From Patescibacteria group bacterium (GTDB lineage: Bacteria > Patescibacteriota > Minisyncoccia > Phycocordibacterales > UBA12079), in assembly GCA_018821685.1 (NCBI GenBank), contig JAHJLO010000054.1, positions 1 through 12,004 of the forward strand: 12,004 bases of DNA. Direction: 5' to 3'. This document shows positions 7,827-12,004 of this stretch, piece by piece; the first letter of the stretch is position 1, and every line of letters starts with the position of its first letter. Position numbers and translations under genes: made by a program. The notes under the pieces are model-generated. The model was given only the letters and a program-made list of their open reading frames with translations, did not search any database and was not told where the DNA came from.

Positions 7827-7854
7827 TTGACAAACATCTAGATTGTTATATACT
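7827..7854 (+). promoter_or_regulatory. Strong sigma-70-type promoter of the small basic protein gene
   Basis: A perfect TTGACA (7827-7832) and TATACT (7849-7854) are separated by 16 bases, the closest match to the housekeeping consensus in the window. The spacer contains the 8-bp palindrome ATCTAGAT (7836-7843), which could be an operator or chance. The predicted start near 7861 gives a leader of about 40 bases. The region 7712-7901 between topA and this gene holds only these divergent promoters and the ribosome binding site. Confidence 0.75.
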
Positions 7855-7891
7855 ATTAATCAGATAGAAGTTCAGATAAATTTACTTTGAT

Positions 7892-7896
7892 GGAGG
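7892..7896 (+). promoter_or_regulatory. Ribosome binding site GGAGG that fixes the start at 7902
   Basis: GGAGG lies 5 bases before the ATG at 7902. In-frame TTG (7887) and ATG (7890) codons lie before or across this site and are therefore unlikely starts. Confidence 0.85.
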
Positions 7897-7901
7897 ACAT
7901 T

Positions 7902-8216
7902 ATGCAAACTTCAACTTCAGCCAGAACATTTCAAGGTCCGAGAGTCATTGGACATCTTTCTCCAGAGATTTTAAGATCTAGACCTTTAACCCAAGACCAG
8001 CGAAAAAGGGCTGAAGAAGAGCTTCTTGTAAATTGGACTCTCCGCGTTAAGGTCAAGAGGCCTTTTATCCAAACTCAGTATGAAACACTGGTAAGAAGAT
8101 TGAAGACTTCTTTCCAAAAAGAGAATGGAACAAAGCCGACCCGGAGCCAGAAGAAAAATCTTCGTTTCCAGGCAGGTGTCGAAATTGCCAAGAAATACAA
8201 GAATGCCAGGTTCTAA
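7902..8216 (+). CDS. Small, strongly basic protein of unknown function
   Basis: A 104-residue protein that I do not recognise. It begins MQTSTSARTFQGPRV and has no signal peptide or membrane helix. It contains 24 Lys/Arg against 8 Asp/Glu, spread over the whole length, which suggests binding to nucleic acid or the ribosome. Two stretches look helical: about 35-47 (DQRKRAEEELLV) and about 60-75 (QTQYETLVRRLKTSF). The basic C-terminal third includes TRSQKKNLRF and ends KKYKNARF. The start is set by the GGAGG site. The gene has the strongest promoter here and its own terminator, so it is probably an abundant single-gene product. By hand count its G+C is about 42%, clearly above the A/T-rich genes around it, which could reflect high-expression codon choice, a basic composition, or recent arrival. 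A nucleoid- or ribosome-associated role is only a guess. Confidence 0.75.
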   Translation: MQTSTSARTFQGPRVIGHLSPEILRSRPLTQDQRKRAEEELLVNWTLRVKVKRPFIQTQYETLVRRLKTSFQKENGTKPTRSQKKNLRFQAGVEIAKKYKNARF

Positions 8217-8237
8217 AGTTTTTTGTATTGTGGAACC

Positions 8238-8276
8238 AAAATAGGCAGAGCGTTTTAAATGCCCTGCCTATTTTTT
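8238..8276 (+). terminator. Intrinsic terminator of the small basic protein gene
   Basis: AAAATAGGCAG (8238-8248) pairs without mismatch with CTGCCTATTTT (8264-8274), with partial pairing continuing inside the loop. The right arm runs into six T (8271-8276). It starts about 20 bases after the stop codon and separates this gene from smc. Confidence 0.9.
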
Positions 8277-8342
8277 ATGGAAAGCCAACTTATTTTTTCT
8301 ATTTTACTTTTCTGAATCCACATAATGTTTTCACTTTTTTCA

Positions 8343-8351
8343 TGTTATTAT
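8343..8351 (+). promoter_or_regulatory. Extended -10 promoter candidate of smc
   Basis: TG at 8343-8344, one base, then TATTAT (8346-8351) fits an extended -10 box. No convincing -35 is present, which extended -10 promoters can tolerate. Transcription would start near 8358, only about 3 bases before the ATG at 8361. That suggests a leaderless mRNA and fits the lack of a Shine-Dalgarno sequence. Confidence 0.35.
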
Positions 8352-8360
8352 TTATACGTT

Positions 8361-10601
8361 ATGCATCTAAAGTCTCTCGAAATTTCTGGATTTAAATCTT
8401 TCGCTAAGAAAGGGAGTTTAGAATTCAAAACTCCTATTTCTGCTATTGTGGGACCCAATGGTTCTGGAAAGTCGAACATCGCCGAAGCTTTTCGTTTTGT
8501 TTTGGGTGAGCAGTCCATGAAAACTTTGAGAGGAAAAAGAGGTGAGGATTTAATTTTCTCTGGTTCAAAAGAAGAAAGGACGATGAATAGAGCTAGTGTG
8601 AAGGTGATTTTTGATAATACCAATCGTTTTCTCGATATAGATTACGACGAAGTTACAATTGAAAGAATTGTTCACAGAGACAGTGTCAATCAATATTTTA
8701 TAAATAAAAGCCAGGTTCGGTTGAAAGATATTTCTGAATTATTAGCCGGGGCAAATATAGGAGCGTCTGGACACCATATTATTTCCCAAGGAGAAGCTGA
8801 TAGAATTTTATCTGTGAATTCAAAAGATAGGAGGGGAATGATTGAAGAAGCGCTTGGGCTTAAGGTTTACCAATTTAAAATTTCAGAGAGTGAAAAAAAA
8901 TTAACAAAAGTTGAAGAAAATATTAAATCCGTTGAATCTTTAAGAAGGGAAGTTTCTCCTCATTTAAAATTCTTGAAAAAACAGGTTAAGAAGATTGAAC
9001 AATCTTTTGAATTAAAAGATGAATTAAAAAGTCTGTATAAAGAATACTTTAAAAGAGAAAGTGAATATTTGAAGTATCAAAAAAAATATATAAAAGAAAA
9101 TAAGTTTCCTTTGGAAGAGGAAATGGAAAAACTTAACAATGAATTGTCTTTGGCGAAGTCCATATTAGACAGGGAACAGAAAATTGATTCTCCTGAAGAA
9201 AATGAAGAATTTTTAAAAACAGAAACACAATTAAAAGAAATTAGGACTGAAAAGAGTGATTTAAGTAGAAAAATTGGACAGGTTGAAGGAATGGTTACTT
9301 TTGAAAAGCGACGCTTAAAAAGAGAAGAAGACCTCCAGAGTCAGGAAGAAGAAAGAACCATAAAATTTAAAGAAGTTAAAATATTTTTAGAAGAATTAAA
9401 ATCTCAACTTGATGTTTACGAGGGGTTGTCTCTGGTAAATAAGATTAAGGAGATTATTTCTAATTTCGTTTCTAAAAATTCTCAAAGTGAGAAAAAAGAG
9501 GAAATTGATAGGGGGGAATTATTAAGGCTTGAAGGGGAACAAAAGAATTTAGAAAATGAGATGTCGAAATTGACCGTAGAAGAAAAAAATATTATTTCTA
9601 AACTTGATGAATTACAACAAAATATTGAAACAGAAAAGGATTCAAACAGGAAAGCGGAGTTGAAAATTTTTGAAATAAAGGCTAAACAGTCTGAAATTTT
9701 TGCAAAACTAAGTTCCATAAAAGACTTGGAAGTAAGAATTGAAATTGAAGATGAAAATTATAAAAAAGAGACTAACGAGTCTTTTGTTTTGGCTGGTAGA
9801 GAGGCTACACAGTTTTCTGATTTTGAAGTTTCCTTAGAGCAAGTTATCTCTGAAAACCGAGGGATTCAAGAAGGCCGAAGAAGGAAAATTGAAAAAATAA
9901 AAATTAAATTAGAAGACATGGGGGCTGGTTCTGGTGACGATGTTGTTAAAGAATATAAAGAAGTTCAAGAAAGAGATGAATTCTTGGAAAGGGAAGTCGG
10001 AGATTTGGACAGGTCGGCTAGCTCTTTGAAAGAATTAATTAGCGAATTAAAAGAAAAATTAGACAATGAGTTTAAAGAGGGGGTTGAAAAAATAAACGGT
10101 CAATTTAACGAGTTTTTTGCGACAATGTTTGGTGGGGGTAAAGCTGAACTACTTGTAGTTAAAACTAAAAAAAGAAAAAAGAAAACAGAAGATGCTCTCG
10201 AGGGGCTTGGTGAGGAAAACGATTATGAAGATGAAGTTGATGGTCAAGAGGGAATCGATGTGAACGTTGCTTTGCCTAATAAAAAAACCAAAGGCTTACA
10301 AATGCTTTCTGGAGGAGAAAGGTCTTTGACTTCTATTGCTCTTTTGTTTGCCATGTCACAGATTAAACCACCTCCATTTATTATTCTTGATGAAACTGAC
10401 GCGGCTCTTGATGAAGCCAACTCACGTCGTTACGGAGATATGATAGAAAATCTTTCTAAGTATTCTCAATTAATTTTAATTACACATAACAGGGAAACCA
10501 TGTCGAGAGCTGGAGTTTTGTATGGAATTACTATGGGAATGGATGGGGTTTCAAGATTACTATCAGTTAAATTAGATGAGGCGATCAAGGTTGCTAAATA
10601 A
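8361..10601 (+). CDS. smc: Short SMC-family ATPase, hinge domain not visible
   Basis: A 746-residue SMC-type ATPase for chromosome organisation and segregation. The N-terminal head has Walker A GPNGSGKS (31-38), the R-loop/Q-loop region GEQSMKTLRGKRGEDLIFSG (49-68) and ISQGEADRIL (141-150). A charged coiled coil runs from about 170 to 590. The C-terminal head has FGGGKAELLVV (590-600), signature LSGGERS (649-655), Walker B FIILDETD (673-680, with E678) and switch H709 in ITHN. Bacterial SMC is usually near 1,150-1,200 residues with a globular hinge of over 100 residues. Here the coil is about 420 residues with no hinge-like segment, and no cysteine occurs at all, so there is no zinc hook. An insert of about 30 residues, lysine-rich then acidic, splits the C-terminal head at 601-630. 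I chose ATG 8361 (MHLKSLEISGFKSF) over the frame's first ATG at 8325, because the family starts there and the extra 12 residues look non-coding. Confidence 0.9.
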   Translation: MHLKSLEISGFKSFAKKGSLEFKTPISAIVGPNGSGKSNIAEAFRFVLGEQSMKTLRGKRGEDLIFSGSKEERTMNRASVKVIFDNTNRFLDIDYDEVTIERIVHRDSVNQYFINKSQVRLKDISELLAGANIGASGHHIISQGEADRILSVNSKDRRGMIEEALGLKVYQFKISESEKKLTKVEENIKSVESLRREVSPHLKFLKKQVKKIEQSFELKDELKSLYKEYFKRESEYLKYQKKYIKENKFPLEEEMEKLNNELSLAKSILDREQKIDSPEENEEFLKTETQLKEIRTEKSDLSRKIGQVEGMVTFEKRRLKREEDLQSQEEERTIKFKEVKIFLEELKSQLDVYEGLSLVNKIKEIISNFVSKNSQSEKKEEIDRGELLRLEGEQKNLENEMSKLTVEEKNIISKLDELQQNIETEKDSNRKAELKIFEIKAKQSEIFAKLSSIKDLEVRIEIEDENYKKETNESFVLAGREATQFSDFEVSLEQVISENRGIQEGRRRKIEKIKIKLEDMGAGSGDDVVKEYKEVQERDEFLEREVGDLDRSASSLKELISELKEKLDNEFKEGVEKINGQFNEFFATMFGGGKAELLVVKTKKRKKKTEDALEGLGEENDYEDEVDGQEGIDVNVALPNKKTKGLQMLSGGERSLTSIALLFAMSQIKPPPFIILDETDAALDEANSRRYGDMIENLSKYSQLILITHNRETMSRAGVLYGITMGMDGVSRLLSVKLDEAIKVAK

Positions 10602-10611
10602 ATAAAATTTA

Positions 10612-10653
10612 AAATAAAAAGATGACCTCTCTAGCGAGGTCATCTTTTTATTT
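10612..10653 (+). terminator. Intrinsic terminator of smc
   Basis: An 18-bp perfect stem: AAATAAAAAGATGACCTC (10612-10629) with its complement at 10636-10653, around a TCTAGC loop, closing in a T run at 10645-10653. It starts 11 bases after the smc stop. A and T flanks on both sides would allow termination in either direction. Confidence 0.92.
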
Positions 10654-10660
10654 ATAGCTA

Positions 10661-10689
10661 TTGCAAAGATTCCTATTTTGTGGTTAAAT
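10661..10689 (+). promoter_or_regulatory. Candidate promoter of the zinc-ribbon gene
   Basis: TTGCAA (10661-10666) and TTAAAT (10684-10689) are 17 bases apart, each matching the consensus at four or five of six positions. The gene lies between two terminators, so it needs a promoter of its own within 10654-10731, and this is the best pair I see there. Confidence 0.35.
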
Positions 10690-10731
10690 TTATTTAGACA
10701 AAAGTGGTTTCTCTTTTAACTCAAGCGAAAT

Positions 10732-10737
10732 AGGAGG
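10732..10737 (+). promoter_or_regulatory. Ribosome binding site AGGAGG that fixes the start at 10746
   Basis: A perfect AGGAGG lies 8 bases before the ATG at 10746. An in-frame TTG at 10740 is only 2 bases from this site, too close to be used. Confidence 0.88.
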
Positions 10738-10745
10738 ATTTGATC

Positions 10746-11177
10746 ATGGAAGATATTTTAGAAAATTGTTGTTCTGGCTGTGGTAAAGGTTTCTCCTATG
10801 AAGGGATCTTTTTAACTGAGGATGGAAATTTTTTGTGTAGTAATTGCCATCTTGAAAAGGAATCTGGAAGAGTTTTTTTAGAAGATTTACAAATACCAGA
10901 AGGCCTTTTTGAAAAACCAAAAAAACTTTTTTTGGTTAGGGGTCGGGTGGAAGCTTTTTGTTCGGCGGACGAGCTTAACTCTCCAGATGTTAGATTAATA
11001 AAAGATTTTTTCGTTCCAGATTATGGAGAAGAGATTTTTTTCAAAAAAAACGAAAGAGATTGGTTCATTGTTGTTTTGAACAGGCAAGATTTCTCCAACA
11101 CCTGGTCTTTTTATCAAGGTGATGGAAGTTTTGGTAACTGGGTTTTCCCGGGAGAGCTTTGCTTTGAAATTGTTTAA
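10746..11177 (+). CDS. Small zinc-ribbon-type protein of unknown function
   Basis: A 143-residue soluble protein that I cannot assign to a named family. Near the N-terminus, C9-x2-C12 and C31-x2-C34 are separated by 18 residues, the pattern of a four-cysteine zinc ribbon; an additional C8 is adjacent. The ribbon reads ENCCSGCGKGF, then FLCSNCHLEKE. The remaining 105 or so residues mix acidic and aromatic stretches (KLFLVRGRVEAF, DWFIVVLNRQDF, WSFYQGDGSFGNWVF) and look like a compact beta-rich domain with no transmembrane helix. The start is fixed by a perfect AGGAGG. The gene stands alone between the smc terminator and its own terminator. A role in binding RNA or in protein contacts is possible from the ribbon alone, but nothing nearby identifies the partner. 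Confidence 0.8.
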   Translation: MEDILENCCSGCGKGFSYEGIFLTEDGNFLCSNCHLEKESGRVFLEDLQIPEGLFEKPKKLFLVRGRVEAFCSADELNSPDVRLIKDFFVPDYGEEIFFKKNERDWFIVVLNRQDFSNTWSFYQGDGSFGNWVFPGELCFEIV

Positions 11178-11192
11178 ACCCGAGGTTGTTGT

Positions 11193-11227
11193 AAAAACGG
11201 TCGCTTTCATGGCGACCGTTTTTTTTT
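11193..11227. terminator. Terminator shared by the zinc-ribbon gene and rnr
   Basis: AAAAACGGTCGC (11193-11204) pairs perfectly with GCGACCGTTTTT (11212-11223), followed by T to 11227. The A run on the left is a U tract when read from the minus strand. The hairpin lies 16 bases after the zinc-ribbon stop and about 20 bases beyond the rnr stop, so it can serve both convergent genes. Confidence 0.9.
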
Positions 11228-11245
11228 ATTTCTTTAATTTATTTT

Positions 11246-12004
11246 TTAAACAACAGTTGGTGATTCTATTATTTCGAAATCAATCGTTCTCTTGTCTAAA
11301 TCAGTCGCTGTTAGTTTAATTTTTACCTTATCACCAAGAGTGTATTTTTTACCAGTTTTTTGACCAACTATTCGGTAATTTTTTGCATCAATGCTGTAAA
11401 AATCATTTTTTAAGGATCCTACTCTAACTAAACCTTCAGCTTTAGATTTAGTTTCTTGAACATAAACACCCCAATCTGTGATACTCGTAATAATTCCTTC
11501 AAATTCTTCTCCTATCTTCTTGGACATATACTCAACATATTTATATTTTATAGAATTTCTTTCGGCTTCAACAGCAAGAACCTCTTGCCGAGATGAACTT
11601 GCAGAAAGAGCTTCATATTTTGAACTTTCTTTTACAGGAACATCTTCTCCTTTCAAGTATTTTTTCAAAAGACGATGAGCTATCATATCTGGGTACCTCC
11701 TGATGGGAGATGTAAAGTGAGTGTAGTGTTTAAAAGCTAGTCCATAATGTCCAATATTTTTTGTTGAGTAAATAGCTTTTGTCATTGATTTCAAAACAGC
11801 TTTTTCGATTAGATCCTGCTCGTCAATTCCTTGGATTTTATCAAGTAAATAATTTAAGTCTTTTGAATTAACATTTCCGTTTTTATCAGTTTTTAATTCA
11901 TAACCAATATTTCCTAAATAAACTTGCAGATCAGCAATATTTTCTTGTTTTGGGGTATCGTGAATTCTATAAATAAAAGGATGTATTATTTTATCTCTTT
12001 TATT
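11246..12004 (-). CDS. rnr: Ribonuclease R (RNB family 3' exonuclease), C-terminal part
   Basis: The C-terminal 252 residues of RNase R; the reading frame is open to the right edge, so the N-terminus lies outside the window. RNase R is a processive 3'-to-5' exoribonuclease that can degrade structured RNA and acts in mRNA and rRNA quality control. Visible RNB-domain marks are PFIYRIHDTP (fragment residues 9-18), SMTKAIYSTKNIGHYGLAF (73-91) and the family signature HFTSPIRRYPD (96-106). An S1 RNA-binding domain follows at about 165-246 (FEGIITSITDWGVYV through LGDKVKIKL). The protein stops right after the S1 domain, without the lysine-rich tail of the E. coli enzyme. The catalytic aspartates are upstream of this fragment and cannot be checked. 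A TTG at 11794 should not be taken as the start, because the conserved sequence continues through it. Confidence 0.95.
   Translation of the reverse strand, partial: NKRDKIIHPFIYRIHDTPKQENIADLQVYLGNIGYELKTDKNGNVNSKDLNYLLDKIQGIDEQDLIEKAVLKSMTKAIYSTKNIGHYGLAFKHYTHFTSPIRRYPDMIAHRLLKKYLKGEDVPVKESSKYEALSASSSRQEVLAVEAERNSIKYKYVEYMSKKIGEEFEGIITSITDWGVYVQETKSKAEGLVRVGSLKNDFYSIDAKNYRIVGQKTGKKYTLGDKVKIKLTATDLDKRTIDFEIIESPTVV

Noticed and set aside
7887..7901. Upstream TTG/ATG starts for the small basic protein
   Set aside because: They overlap or precede the GGAGG site that is correctly spaced only for ATG 7902.
7712..7901. Riboswitch or small RNA in the divergent topA/basic-protein spacer
   Set aside because: I see two promoters and a ribosome binding site but no stable G-C-containing hairpin or known riboswitch pattern; the predicted leaders are only about 7 and 40 bases.
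8325..8360. 12-residue N-terminal extension of SMC from ATG 8325
   Set aside because: SMC proteins begin with the MHLKSLEISGFKSF-type strand. The extension is composed of promoter-like A/T sequence and includes the only cysteine of the frame.
8348..8623. Minus-strand open frame opposite the start of smc
   Set aside because: It is antisense to the Walker A region, so the conserved protein on the plus strand explains the openness.
10740..10745. TTG start for the zinc-ribbon gene
   Set aside because: It is 2 bases from AGGAGG, while ATG 10746 has ideal spacing.
11246..11794. RNase R fragment read as a complete 182-residue protein starting at TTG 11794
   Set aside because: The frame stays open for 70 more codons to the window edge and encodes conserved RNase R sequence (PFIYRIHDTP), so this is the end of a longer gene.
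53..12004. UGA recoding (as in some CPR lineages)
   Set aside because: All recognised proteins are complete under the standard bacterial code, with no conserved region broken by TGA.

Overview
This is an AT-rich, gene-dense bacterial window with no tRNA, rRNA, CRISPR array or mobile element that I can see. The gene set points to a reduced-genome bacterium of the Patescibacteria (CPR) type: an RNase J with a basic N-terminal tail, a membrane-anchored family 5 solute-binding protein with no permease or ATPase genes beside it, a short SMC-like ATPase, a two-helix SecG, and small orphan proteins. This placement is inferred from gene content and style, not from a marker gene. UGA does not appear to be recoded, because every family-level protein reads through without it. 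All nine visible coding sequences end in TAA.

Minus strand, right to left from about 7.7 kb to the left edge: topA (DNA topoisomerase I), secG and a membrane-anchored substrate-binding protein are closely spaced (gaps of about 34 and 51 bases) and probably form one transcription unit. RNase J follows after a 152-base gap that holds a TATAAT box and a long A/T inverted repeat, and it ends at a strong intrinsic terminator. Beyond that terminator an MFS transporter has its own promoter and a candidate operator.

Plus strand, from about 7.8 to 11.2 kb: a small, very basic orphan protein has the best promoter of the window and its own terminator. Next comes a 746-residue SMC-type ATPase with no visible hinge, also with its own terminator. 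Then comes a small zinc-ribbon protein whose terminator is shared with a convergent gene. That convergent gene, on the minus strand at the right edge, is the C-terminal part of RNase R.

Functionally the window combines DNA topology and chromosome organisation (TopA, SMC), RNA turnover (RNase J as the 5'-end and endo-acting enzyme, RNase R as the 3' exonuclease), and envelope functions (SecG, binding protein, MFS carrier). I see no convincing new multi-gene system. The points most worth checking are the hinge-less, cysteine-free SMC, the replacement of a predicted RNase J metal ligand by tyrosine, and the split in translation signals: only the two small orphan genes have Shine-Dalgarno sequences, while topA and smc look almost leaderless.
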